From Zerene cesonia (Eukaryota > Arthropoda > Insecta > Lepidoptera > Pieridae), in assembly GCF_012273895.1 (NCBI RefSeq), contig NC_052120.1:186001-250000 (forward strand): 64,000 nucleotides of DNA. The letters run 5' to 3'. This document shows positions 46,494 to 56,894 of the stretch, one piece after another (the first letter of the stretch is position 1; the number at the start of each line of letters is the position of its first letter). The position numbers were made by a program, and so were the translations under genes. Below the pieces are notes generated by a model that was not told the origin of the DNA, did not search any database, and was given only the letters and a program-made list of their open reading frames with translations.

Positions 46494-49071
46494 TTAGAGG
46501 TAAATACAAAGAACAACGAAGACGGTGAACAGCAGCAGCGTGAGCAGCACGTAGTCGAGGAGCTGCGCCGCCGCCGCCCACGCGCTGCATTCCACTGCAG
46601 AGCCCTGAGGAATCGGTCAGATATATTCAATATAATCTAGTACACTATGTTGTAATTGTAATATTTACTGAAGTACCTATGTATTGTGTTATAATTGTCG
46701 TGGAAGACATGATATTAAGAAAATTAAACAAAATATAATCCTTATCGTTTTTGCTGATCACACGTTATTATTGTATTCTCATGCATCCTAACAATAACTT
46801 TTGCATTTCCTATAACTACAGTACAAGTACGAATAACATTGAGTCATTCATAACAGTACAACTGTATAAGAATTGAAACGCAAATTCTGCAATGATAAAG
46901 ATGCAAGAAAATTTACACTCGCATAGATTTTCTATAAAATAAATATCGCACACTTTTCGACTTGACATTTTCTCTATTACCGTTCCTAATGAGTTCTTAT
47001 TTATACAAGAATTTTAACGGTGCAGAGGTGTTACCTCCGGAGGTGAAAGTTTAACAATCGTGGAGACGGTAGTGACGAGCGAGCGCAGCAGGTGCGGCGG
47101 CGGGCGCGCGCAGGCCGCCACGCGCAGCACGAGCGCGCCGCACGCCGCCGCCGCCGCGCTCGCGCCGCTCACCACGCACATCAGCGACATCGCTAGCGGC
47201 GCGCTCGACGCGCCTGGCACACGGACCAGCGCTGATATTAACCTGCAAGACAGTTCGTTTATCTAGCTGCTATTTTAAAAAGGGTACACAAAAGAAACTT
47301 GAGTCAAGTCAATTTAGACAACACCAAAACATCATCGAAGCTTTTGTAGTCTTCCTATTTCGAGGAATATTTGAGATTTGAAATTTGACGCATATTTAAT
47401 ACGTTTAGCTAAACTACTAGTCTAGTAATTTAACTTTCCTAATTCCCAGTGCTTTATGTGTTTTATCAAATCAAATGATAGTATTATAATTGTTTTGAGG
47501 GTGCTGCGGATTTTCTGATGATGATGATGATCAACTAAACTGAAAAATTATACATATATATGTATTAGCTTCATTACCACAATGAGGCAATAACCGCAGC
47601 AGCAGCACACAAAGGTGGCCTCGTAGCTGGGGGCAGCATCGCCGCGGCCACCAGCAGCACAGTAGCCGTTACCATCACGGTGCTGACGGCCAGCGCATGC
47701 GCCGCCGCCCGCCGCCGCAACGTCACCGTCCACTGCACCACGCCCTGGTCGGTACCCGCCCCGTTCCACGTGCTCACCATGCCGCGCAGCTTAAGTAGCT
47801 CCCAAGATCCAGACTCAAACACTGTTGCGTGCTGAAAATATCACGTATCTATACGTAGTAGTAATACAGTATTATGTTATCTGTGGTAGTAGGCATTTTA
47901 AGCGAGTGGACGGTTATGTAATTAAGAGGCGTTGCAAAAACGAAAATTTTATTTTCTTCATCCTTACAGATATTATAAATACTAAAGTGCTACGTTTGTT
48001 TGTTTCATCGCAGCGGTGCGATGTGATATCTAATCTGTCTGAAGATAATAAGTGACATAGGCTACTTTTTACCGCGCTGAAACATCTCAAATCTACAGGA
48101 ATTTAGTTGGAGCGGGCAGGAAGCTAGTAACTCTGTAAATCTCGTAATACATATAGACATACCTGAAATTCACTTATCGTTATATTTATTTCATCTGAAG
48201 AATGCGATCGCGAACCAAACGTGAACACTGCCTGTTGCTGGTCCGTGGGCCACTCCAGAAGCTGCAAGTTGATTGGAGCCTTAATGTCGAGGTGGGCCAA
48301 CCAAGAGATTTGGCCGTTACTGGAGAGCATGGCTCGTAAGCCTGTGTCCATCTCTGGTCCAAGCGTGGCGGTGCTTAGGATACTGATGTCCGGCACCCAC
48401 AACCGGTCTGCCGACGTTAACGCCGTGTCACACCCCCAGTCTGAGGCGTTCCATGATACGCGTTTGTCTTCCCAGCTCTGAAGAGTTATAATTTAAATAA
48501 CTCTAACTTGCCATGAACATTTAAAATATTAGTTTTGCTTTATTTTATTTTCATTTCATTCACTATTGTATTTAAACTTATTTTGATCTGTGACATATTT
48601 ATATGTGATGATATCTTCCAAAGAGCAAGATGAACTTACTAGACGTAAATCCGCAAGCAACCGCAAAGTTGCGCTGCTGTCGTAGATAGAGGCGTGTCGC
48701 ACGTTCAACGCTGCTCGCACATAGACAGGAGTTGACGGTAATATTTCACGGTCATATTCCGCGAGCAATGTATCCAGCTGCGTTGAGAACGATGTCATGT
48801 TGTTGCAGGTGCATGTTGCAAGTCTGCATCCTAATAGCAGAATATTGTTAAACCACAAGAAGATTTTGTTAATATAAAATACTACCCGTTGCAACGGAAC
48901 CGTTTTAAAAGAATCCGAGAACACTTCTGCAGCGATGTACTTTTTAGGTATGCAGGATAAAAATATGTATATTTATTTTAAGTATATTTTGCACAAAAAC
49001 TTATTTAAAAACGGCAACAAATTACCAAATAATATGAGAACAGATATAAGCACGAGCTGCCTGGCCGCCAT
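46494..49071 (-). CDS. Divergent nicotinic acetylcholine receptor-like subunit lacking the Cys-loop
   Basis: Six exons in phase (49071-49026, 48830-48640, 48477-48163, 47831-47578, 47242-47035, 46604-46494) give 374 residues; typical subunits have 450-550. A signal peptide (1-20, MAARQLVLISVLILFG) precedes a ligand-binding domain with nicotinic landmarks: WNASDWG (88-94) and RLWVPDI (104-110). Then come RRR (223-225), M1 (about 226-249), LPP, M2 (about 257-277), M3 (about 287-312) and M4 (about 353-373). Both cysteines defining the Cys-loop are replaced (Ile148 and Ala162 by eye alignment), and there is no vicinal Cys pair, so it is not an alpha type. The loop-B Trp is Arg169. In M2 the -1' Glu is Pro, 9' Leu is Ala and 20' Glu is Val. 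The M3-M4 loop is only about 40 residues. Three N-glycosylation sequons (N26, N89, N177) remain. The frame is intact, so it is probably not a pseudogene. Its ligand and conductance are unknown; a partner-only subunit is plausible. Confidence 0.85.
46605..47034 (-). other. Intron of the nicotinic-like gene (M3 to M4)
   Basis: AT-rich intron of 430 bp. The extra residues normally found in the M3-M4 loop are not visible as an exon here. Confidence 0.6.
47243..47577 (-). other. Intron of the nicotinic-like gene (within M2)
   Basis: AT-rich intron with a short (GAT)n run at 47518-47530. It splits the codon for Trp269 (TG|G) inside M2. Confidence 0.6.
47958..48131 (+). repeat. Interspersed repeat, family C copy, in nicotinic-like intron
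   Basis: Contains AGATATTATAAATACTAAAG and AAGTGACATAGGCTACTTTT, matching 38440-38650, and ends in GGGCAGGAAGCTAGTA. It is antisense to the host gene. Confidence 0.55.
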
Positions 49072-49080
49072 TTTGTGAGG

Positions 49081-49440
49081 ACTAAAACAACGGTTATTCT
49101 TATCACTAATGTTCTCAACATTTATGAGATAGTATATGGGTAATAATTTTTAGTTAAATAAATAAATTATTTTGTGGCACAAATTTAAACATTTGTGTCT
49201 TTGACACTCAAACTAGCAGACAAAATCTTTTACTGAATGCATATTGGTGAACAAAAGGAATGAGGATTTGTGTTGGATCAGTAACTTACCTAAGATAGAA
49301 CGACGAACTTCCATCCACGTCTCTCTTAAACATGACGGATCCATCATCAGCACAAAATTGTGTTAAAGTACCTACATTAATGCAATGCTTGTTCATACAA
49401 ATTCGGTCGATTTGAATCTCGCTTAATATCACGTTGGGGG
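49081..49440 (-). promoter_or_regulatory. Likely 5' UTR exon and promoter region of the nicotinic-like gene
   Basis: On the minus strand a good acceptor (GTTGTTTTAG, ending 49082) stands ten bases before the start ATG. A strong donor (CTATCTTAG|GTAAGT) lies at 49290|49289. Splicing these would give a non-coding leader exon whose 5' limit is unclear (about 49440). The leader contains its own ATG frame (MMDPSCLRETWMEVRRSIL), so it may act as an upstream open frame. It might also be an alternative coding first exon, since it ends in the same phase as exon 1. Confidence 0.4.
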
Positions 49441-49572
49441 TCTCGACAAATATCACATAATATTAAATTGAGTAAATTATGATCTTTACTAATAAACAGT
49501 ACAGAAATTTTTAAATGAGATTTGTCTTAACTATTGAAAAACAAAAGCACTCAATATATATATTTTTATTAC

Positions 49573-49665
49573 TATATAGTATAAAACAAAATCGCTATCT
49601 GTCCCTATGTTCCTATGTATGCTTAAATCTTTAAAACTACGCAACGTATTTTAGCATAGGTAATT
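49573..49665 (+). repeat. Interspersed repeat, family B copy
   Basis: ACTATATAGTATAAAACAAA, then CTATGTATGCTTAAATCTTT; compare 31184 and 56414. Confidence 0.55.
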
Positions 49666-49827
49666 AAATAAAGATTGTGAATTAGAATATTTTAAAACTT
49701 TGTCATCGTTGGAATAGTTGGTTCTTGACTTTAATTAATGTAAGTACAGAAATTGTACTCGTTGAAGTCACAATATATACTGTACCGTAAGATAAATCAG
49801 TAGTCAGATCAATAACTGATGGGATTT

Positions 49828-49900
49828 TTTTATGGCAGAGCGGGCAGCCGAGCTAGTGGATCACCGGTTGAAGCAACGCCACCGCCCATGAGCAATTAAC
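49828..49900 (+). repeat. Interspersed repeat, family D fragment
   Basis: GGATCACCGGTTGAAGCAAC followed by GCCACCGCCCATGAGCAATT. It shares the CCACCGCCCATGA core with the reversed copy at 59796-59890. Confidence 0.45.
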
Positions 49901-49907
49901 AAAACTG

Positions 49908-50174
49908 TTACAGATTTTGTGAACCTGTTGTCGGTTTTAAATATTCTTCTTCTTCAAATTCTTTGTTTTCAAATAATGTAGTCTGGTTTTCAAGTAACGC
50001 TGAGGGCACGCTGAGTCGGTGCTGCGGCTGCAAAGAGGATTTGAGTTTTCTATATATTGCTCTTAATAATATATAAGATACAAATAGTTTGCAAACCGCT
50101 GACAAGTGGCAATGCGTGGGAGCTTTATCGGATGCTGTGTCCGGCGCCGCAAGGACATAAAATTCCCATACTTC
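49908..50174 (-). CDS. Unrecognised coding-like terminal exon (88 codons)
   Basis: An open frame begins immediately after a possible acceptor (GTTGAATATAG|GAAGT) and runs 88 codons to TAA. It opens EVWEFYVLAAPDTASDK, has a hydrophobic stretch of about 18 residues (LSAVCKLFVSYILLRAIY), and ends in an acidic tail (NKEFEEEEYLKPTTGSQNL). A single membrane helix with a cytosolic tail would fit. I do not recognise the family. It lies on the same strand as the flanking nicotinic-like and ETS genes but has no clear link to either. It may be the last exon of a separate gene or a chance frame. Confidence 0.3.
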   Translation of the reverse strand, partial: EVWEFYVLAAPDTASDKAPTHCHLSAVCKLFVSYILLRAIYRKLKSSLQPQHRLSVPSALLENQTTLFENKEFEEEEYLKPTTGSQNL

Positions 50175-50345
50175 CTATATTCAACTCGTTCCTCATATAA
50201 ATAATATCAAAAATGCTTAATTTAAACCGAAACTGTTTATCTGGTAAGTTACGGACAGAAACATAATATCTATAAATATACGCTAATATACGCTAGGTAC
50301 AAAAAAAACGCATTTTTGCACCACCGTGGTCCCGCCCATAGACGT

Positions 50346-50537
50346 TTAAGGTCTATAAATAAAAGGATCTGAATCTAAAAAGGCATCAAATAATGTCTGT
50401 GCCACAAACGTAAAATCGTTTCTGCGCCTGATCTCTTCGTCGTGTTGCATTATTATCCGTTCAAGCTCCGGACTATTTGTGAGAAGGCGAAACTTGTACA
50501 ATTTTACTTGTGTGTTCAGATATATACATATACATGA
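50346..50537 (-). CDS. Unrecognised coding-like C-terminal exon (63 codons)
   Basis: The minus-strand frame reads KLYKFRLLTNSPELERIIMQ, then an acidic-basic helix (HDEEIRRRNDF) and FDAFLDSDPFIYRP before TAA. The composition (mixed charged helix, balanced hydrophobics, few AT-driven residues) looks like real protein rather than random AT-rich DNA. No clear acceptor with a pyrimidine tract precedes it, and no in-frame ATG opens it. I do not recognise the family. Confidence 0.35.
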   Translation of the reverse strand, partial: SCICIYLNTQVKLYKFRLLTNSPELERIIMQHDEEIRRRNDFTFVAQTLFDAFLDSDPFIYRP

Positions 50538-50540
50538 CTA

Positions 50541-52138
50541 TACGTTCTATAAAACATTCTGTAACCGACGTCAGTATAGATTTTTAATAATAATTAGTTT
50601 AGGTATTTGCTTATCATTTTAGACTAGAACTTCTACCACTTACAAGTTTAAATATTTTATGTTTTTCCTCTGGAGTATGTTGTCAAATGTTGGTCCCCGA
50701 CCATGGCCCCATGACCAAAACCTTTGTAGATAGATGTGTTGGTTATCGAAATAAAAGTCTCTGTTTTGACAAAAGGAACTATAATTCTTTATTTGAACAT
50801 TTAACGGGGACAAACATCAATAAGTACTTACTACAATAAACAAAACAAAAACAGAATGTAAAGAATAAAAATGCAACAAACATATTTTTTTAAGTAAAAT
50901 ACTTATATGAAGTTCAGAAAAAAATCACAAATAAACTCTTATTTCTCATAAATCTATGGTTATATCTAATGTTTTATTGCTTAAAATTTAAAGCCGTGCA
51001 CTTATTATGCATTTTCCATTTAATCTAATAATCTCAGATCGTTTGTGAAACATTTTGGATGCAACATCATTTGTAAAATACTGTTTGTTTCTATATTATC
51101 AATGCTATCATGAACAATAATGTAATATCTAGTTTCTAGGGTACAACGCTCTTCAATCTTTTAAAAGACTGAAGTTAGGCTCGAGTGTAGGAGTGTGAGA
51201 GGGGTTATTGTACTTTTTTAGTGTCTGTCTCATCGAATACAACATTAATTTCCAAATTTTATTAATGATTGGCTACCATCATATTCACATAGCTACGGGC
51301 AATATATTACATACTGCAAGTTAAATTCATATTAGTGAAGATGGTTGATGATTCCGCCCACAGTTCGCTCGCATGGACTACCAATTTTGTACTTCGTGTA
51401 TTTCCGTGTTAAACGAGGCAGTAGGTGTGACACACACAGTACACCTTCAATGGCTTATAACTACCGGCGCCAAGTATTTATTTTATCAAAAAAACCTCTT
51501 TATAAAACTCTATTTCATTTTAAAAGATCCATACAATGAATCATTCAATTACATAATCGCAATTTTTTTGTTCCATTATTATTATTAAAAATTATTTTTG
51601 TCAAGTAAAATGCAGTGAAACTAAATTTTGTCAAGTAAAGTACAGTTGAACTGATCCTAATATTAGTCTATCACCAAAATTTTGTAAAATCTGCCATGCG
51701 GTTTTTACGTGTACGAATAGATAATAGAAAAAAATATTGACCAATGTTTTGGGGTCTATTAACATCCATATTGTATAGAAATTACACTTTGCAAAAATGT
51801 GTAATGTAAATGGTCTAGTTATTTTTATTAAATGTACACGTGAGAAGTTTATTGAATAATATTTTAATCAATTTAAATATTCATTGCAATATTCATTTCC
51901 TCATCTAAAACATTGTTGCTATCATCTTGTGGATAAAACAGCAAAATATGAATATAATATTGATGAAATACAAAAATAATACTTAATAAAAATCATCGTA
52001 TTTTATTGAGCTAACACGGATCACGTATATTTTAATATCCGTCATGTAAGCGATTAGTGGAGAATATTAAATGTAATTTCAGATAAGGTAGGCACGTTCA
52101 AGATAAAGTTATAATCTAATTAGATTGTGTCAAGATTT
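50541..52138. other. Stretch between the unassigned exons and the ETS gene
   Basis: AT-rich. It contains plus-strand AATAAA at about 50750 next to GTCTCTGTTTTGACAAAAGG, and a GC-richer patch at about 51160-51200. No exon could be supported. Part of it may be ETS 3' UTR on the minus strand (TTTATT at 52002-52007). Confidence 0.4.
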
Positions 52139-52475
52139 TGACATTTCCATAACCAGTGGTCCGCCCCGGCTTCACCTGTGGTACGGTTTTTCTCTCCAAA
52201 AGAACTTTTTGACCTTAACAAAGACGTTAAAAAATATAGCTGATTTGATCGAGCTATACTCAAAATTAATATTAAACGAAATAAATTTGAGTGTAACTAT
52301 GAATATCTGTCTATCTTTTTCTTCTTCACGTTTAAACCATTGAACCAATTTGGAGGAAATTTGGTACATAGATAGTTTGAGGCCCAAGAAAGGTCAAGGA
52401 TCTATCGGGAAAATCCCGAGACTAATATATTATCTATAATTACCCTCGAGAACGCGAGCGCAAAAGCTAGCTTAA
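52139..52475 (+). repeat. Interspersed repeat, family A copy (longest)
   Basis: Contains CCGCCCCGGCTTCACCTGTG, AAACCATTGAACCAATTTGG, ATTTGGTACATAGATAGTTT and a terminal GAGAACGCGAGCGCAAAAGC. It lies just downstream of the ETS stop, antisense to that gene, and probably within its 3' UTR. Confidence 0.6.
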
Positions 52476-52576
52476 TTGATAAGGTAAAACGTATAACGTG
52501 TTTCGTCAATCATTCCTATTTCATGATTATGTAGAATTTCTTCAGGCTCGGATAACGTTCTAGATATTTCGGGAAG

Positions 52577-54988
52577 TCACTGCGGGGGTTGCTGTGAGTT
52601 GTGGAGGTAGGGCCAGTAGGGCGGCGCGTCGGCCTGCGCCTGGCACGCCGCCGCTAAGCCCGCCCAACAGAACTTATATGCGTATCGCTTGCCATGGACC
52701 TGGAAATTAGTTGATTTTATATTTCTTAAATGAAAAGGATTAAAGATGAAATTTAAGCCTGTTGCTATGGTAGCAGTATAAACTGTGTTTACAATGGAAT
52801 TACTTATTTGTGTTCAAAATAGTTTTATGTCTGTCATACTTTTATATGCTGGAGACGACTTTATTCCAAAAGATACATATAAATACGTATTGATGCATAC
52901 CTTGCCCATAATATTCTTGTCGTAATAGTATCTTAGCGCCCTCGACAGCTTGTCGTAGTTCATGTTAGGTTTCTGCTTGCGGCGGCCCCAGCGCCGCGCC
53001 ACCTCCTCCGGGTCTGACAGACGGAACTCTCCCTCGCCGGGGGAACCCTGACGATAATGAATTCAGAATTTAAATACTTTTTAACGGATTTCAAACGCGC
53101 TTTATTTATTATATTATTTGACCCATTTTGAATTTTCTAAAACATTACAGCACGATAAGCACTATAAAGCAGTGGCGATTTATACATTTACAGTGCCATC
53201 ATCTTTTCTTTGAAATGGCAAAAAATTCTACTAAAGATGATGAATAGTCATTGTTGACCTTTTGAAATGCTCCGTGTGTTTTATGCTATATTTAAAAAAA
53301 AATGTTAAGAAGATATGCCGAAAACTATAAAAGAGATGCCCGGAATTACACATTCTTCAGGTTACACTGAATCGCCGGTCACAACGACCTTCATTTCAGA
53401 GATAAGTTGGTAACACTGTAACGGTAATGGGCTACTACAGTTTTAGGAACGTAAGGAAAGAAATTCTTTAGTGGGTATATGCTCTTAATTTCTGTATTAG
53501 ACAAAAAAATCGCACAAAAATCATGCTACATGTATAATATAAACGACGTCTTTTCCAGACGTCATATACAAATGAAAACTGATACTTTATTACACCTAAA
53601 TAGTACCACTGGAAATATGGAAGTCAGTCTATCTTTATCCGATAAAATCTAATTCTGGATAAAATCTGGTAGCCGTCGTTGTATGCTGCTTAATTATTGA
53701 CATTATACTGTTCTGAGACTGATATCACCTGGCCACTTACCTCCCAGCATATGCCGGGCGCGCCGGCGGCCAGCTCCTCCAGCAGGAACTGCCACAGCTG
53801 CACTTGACCGCCACTCGTCCGTGCGCAGCCGCTCAACGCTGCGTATGGATCTGTTCAAATGCCCATTGTATATCTTCTGTTACTTTGTACTTAGTTTCAA
53901 TTTGAGAGGAAACTTTCCTATTTTTTAATGTTTTCGTACAAAAACTACTTGACCGATTTCAAAAATTCTTTCATTATTAGAAAGCTGCAACTACATTGAG
54001 TGACATATGCATATGTTCCACGGTCGAAGCCGGGGCGAAATGCAGGGCGAAAGACAAGGGCGATAGGCATAAATGATTCATTTCATATTAGATACATTTT
54101 ATATTTTATAGCCAGCCAGCGTCCCGCGCTGTCACCAGCGTTAATAAGTTTTTCCAATATGACCCAATATTCGTCTGAAAATTGGAATGGAATAAAAAGT
54201 TATTGCCGATTACACCACTTTTTGCCATATGCGTCGGTAGTTAATAAAAGCCCAATTTAAAAAAAATTTTATATATTTCTTTATAGGTTCCGTATACCGT
54301 AGTCTCGGTTAGCTATACATAGGTCCTAGTCCTAACTTATATACATAGTAAGACATTAAGAAAGATGGTTATTTTGTAGAGTGATAGATAGCGTTTTAAA
54401 ATATGTATTTTTACGAGAACTGTATGACCTGAAGGATTTTATTCTTGTTCATTTTGAGACTATTGCAATGGGGCGGCAACTCCATTTAGCAGCAATTGCT
54501 TTGTTTAAATACCGAAACCAAAAATATTCAATATAATCTAAATAAGAGCACGAAATTTATAAATTCAGCGATAGTGCAATAAGATTAAAGAGAGACCATT
54601 ATTAAACTAAAGCGTTTTCTATGTAGAGCTTTAAAGAATGAATTCTTTATTTTGAGGATTCTAAAACAAACGTATAACAAAAATAAATGAGTTTATCGCT
54701 GTTTCATTGTATAACTATGACTATTTTCCCAGTTAATCGTATGCCTCATTATATTTGTTCATAAGTTAAATTAAAAAAACAAACATAATCGGATGAATTC
54801 GGATGAAATTAATATACTGTTTTATTGCAACCTTAAGATTAAGATTTTATAACATTCAAACATAGCGTTCAAGTTAATATAAAAAGCTTACTTTGATTGT
54901 TCCGATTCAAGTTAAATTTATTAAAATGTATCTCACCGTGATACAACTGCTGCAAGCGACGGTGCTCGCTCGCACTTAGCCACAACAT
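52577..54988 (-). CDS. Short ETS-domain transcription factor, ERG/FLI1/FEV (Ets65A-like) type
   Basis: Sequence-specific DNA-binding protein for GGAA/T sites in the nucleus. Four exons in phase (54988-54937, 53850-53741, 53047-52901, 52699-52577) give only 143 residues from the ATG shown. The ETS domain fills about 35-115: QLWQFLLEEL, the three spaced tryptophans W37, W53 and W74, GEFRLSDPEEVARRWG, and a recognition helix (MNYDKLSRALRYYYDKNIM) with the DNA-contacting arginines R90 and R93 intact. It continues VHGKRYAYKF. KPNMNYDKLSRALRYYYDKNIM-type wording places it near ERG, FLI1, FEV and Drosophila Ets65A. Oddities: the usual KFDF after the domain is KFCW, the C-tail is only about 25 residues (Pro/Gln-rich), and there is no Pointed domain. 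The frame stays open for 19 codons upstream of the ATG, so further 5' exons may exist. Confidence 0.85.
53048..53740 (-). other. ETS gene intron
   Basis: AT-rich. Nothing recognised apart from a small palindromic repeat (GACGTC ... GACGTC) near 53548-53562. Confidence 0.6.
53851..54936 (-). other. ETS gene first intron
   Basis: AT-rich. At about 53937-54060 a decayed repeat resembles the 3' half of families A/C (GACCGATTTCAAAAATTC, GGTCGAAGCCGGGGCGAAAT). No exon found. Confidence 0.5.
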
Positions 54989-55245
54989 CACATTGTATTC
55001 AAACACTATCACTTTATGCACAGCACAATCATTAAAAAACTGTTATTTATATGTGTGGTTATGAAAGAAGTAATGATTTAAAACTGATAATTTAACTCAC
55101 TAAACAATATTTATCTATCTGTAAAACAAAAATGCTTTAAACATTTTGATGAGCACTGATAGAAATGTTATGTTTTAAAGAATCATTTCCCAATATATCT
55201 CAGTGTTTCTAATTTCAAAAATAATTTTAAACGGGGTATTGTAAT

Positions 55246-55322
55246 TCCGGCCGGATGCGTCCGGATGCGGCACCGGAAGCGAGCGAGTGAGCGCGGCGGT
55301 CCGCCCACGCCCGCCCGCCCTA
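55246..55322 (-). promoter_or_regulatory. CpG-rich block with ETS consensus site upstream of the ETS gene
   Basis: A GC-rich block of about 75 bp lies 260-335 bp upstream of the ETS start codon. It contains ACCGGAAG at 55272-55279, a textbook ETS-binding core. This makes it the likely promoter, and autoregulation is possible. Duplicated GTCCGGATGCG/GCCGGATGCG words lie just before it. Confidence 0.45.
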
Positions 55323-56284
55323 CCAGATTAACAACTTTATGTCTTACTGTCTCTTACGCTAGATGCCGAAAGTATATTAAGAGAAGTGTTATAAATCAAT
55401 TGACAAGATAAGCCTTTGTATAGTGTGGATGAAATGTCTTAAATGTGTCTGAATTATATCATTGTTTGTTATTATTAAATATAATTATAGGTTAAATGAA
55501 AGAATCAAAAATATTCAATATCGGCGAACATATTTTTTTCGGTACACAATAAATATATTTTAAAAAGAAAAAAAGAAGAAAGAACCCTGACTCATCGCAC
55601 TCGTCTCACTCTTTCACACTCTCGCGTGCTTTTATACAAAGTATACGTAAGGTAATCAATTATATAATCTTGCGAATCCAATTGGGATATTAAGATAATT
55701 CATAAAATTATTGTAATGTCACGGATCCTTGATAAATGTTTGAATAAAATCGTTGTGTTGTGTCGGTCAAAATCGAGTCTAAAATAGGTGAAGGTAAAGT
55801 TAATAATCTAATAAAGCTTCATGAAGCGTGTTAAAAAAGGGAAAATGTGAAGTAAAGGTGAAAAAAAGGTGATGGAAAACATTATAATTTATGGGTTGGT
55901 TGGTGTAATTTGAAAGATAAATTGTACATAATGAATAACGGCACACAGATCTCAAAGCAAACAAAAACTTTAATTTATAAAATCAAACTCAATAATCTAC
56001 AATAAAAAGCCCCTTTGTGCTTCCACTATGAAAGTAATAAAAAACACCATATAAGTTATACCAACTTAAAACAAACAACAAATAAAAATCCAGTAAAATA
56101 TTATTTAATTAAATGAACTGGCGACCCACGAGGGTGTAACTCCAAGTGTCACAGGATTAGCTGGTGATCTCTCAGCGGGTTACTTACTTTTATTGACTTC
56201 CACCCTCTTCCACATTAATCCTTTATTTGAAATACTTCTCGTTGTTATGTAAACACAAGAAAAAAGGTATTTTAATGTTAATCC
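55323..56284. other. AT-rich stretch upstream of the ETS gene
   Basis: No coding exon, RNA gene or repeat recognised with confidence. Confidence 0.45.
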
Positions 56285-56413
56285 TACTGATAATATAAAC
56301 GCGAAAGTTCGTAAATATGGATGGATGAAAAGATGGATGGATGTAAGGCTGTTTGTTACTCTTTCACGTGTATAACAGCTCAGCTATTAGATACTAAAGA
56401 GAGATATTTTTTT

Positions 56414-56605
56414 CACTACATAGTAAAAAACAAAGTCGCTTTCTCTGTCTGTCCCTATGTATGCTTAAACCATTTAATTTTCGCAAGGGATTTTGATGGT
56501 ATTTTTTATAGATAGAATGATTCAAGAGGCAGGTTTTTATGTATAATGAGATCTATAAACTACCACGAATTTATCGCGTGCGAAGACGTGTGCAATATAA
56601 AGTTT
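56414..56605 (+). repeat. Interspersed repeat, family B copy
   Basis: ACTACATAGTAAAAAACAAA, GTCCCTATGTATGCTTAAAC, GATAGAATGATTCAAGAGG and an ACGAATTTATCGCGTGCGAA end. It follows the same order as 31184-31441. A degraded piece with family C-like wording (ATATAAACGCGAAAG) precedes it at about 56292. Confidence 0.6.
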
Positions 56606-56894
56606 TGAGACCAAATTAAAAACTACAGAATAGTATTATGTTACCTGTGATCGTACTAATTATTCAAAAAGAACACAATAATATCCTCCAATAATTAATC
56701 ATCCGTTATAACTATTACAATGTTTTATTATAGGTTATGTTATGTCGAGTCTCATGTCTAAGTGGAAAGTGATCTACCTACCAAATACAGTTGGAAAATA
56801 AATTAGTATCTTGTTAATATATTATTCAGCTCTCTATAGCAAATAAGCAAATAAACAAAATTTGCATTAATTTTATCCTCGCTAATGTTCTTAA

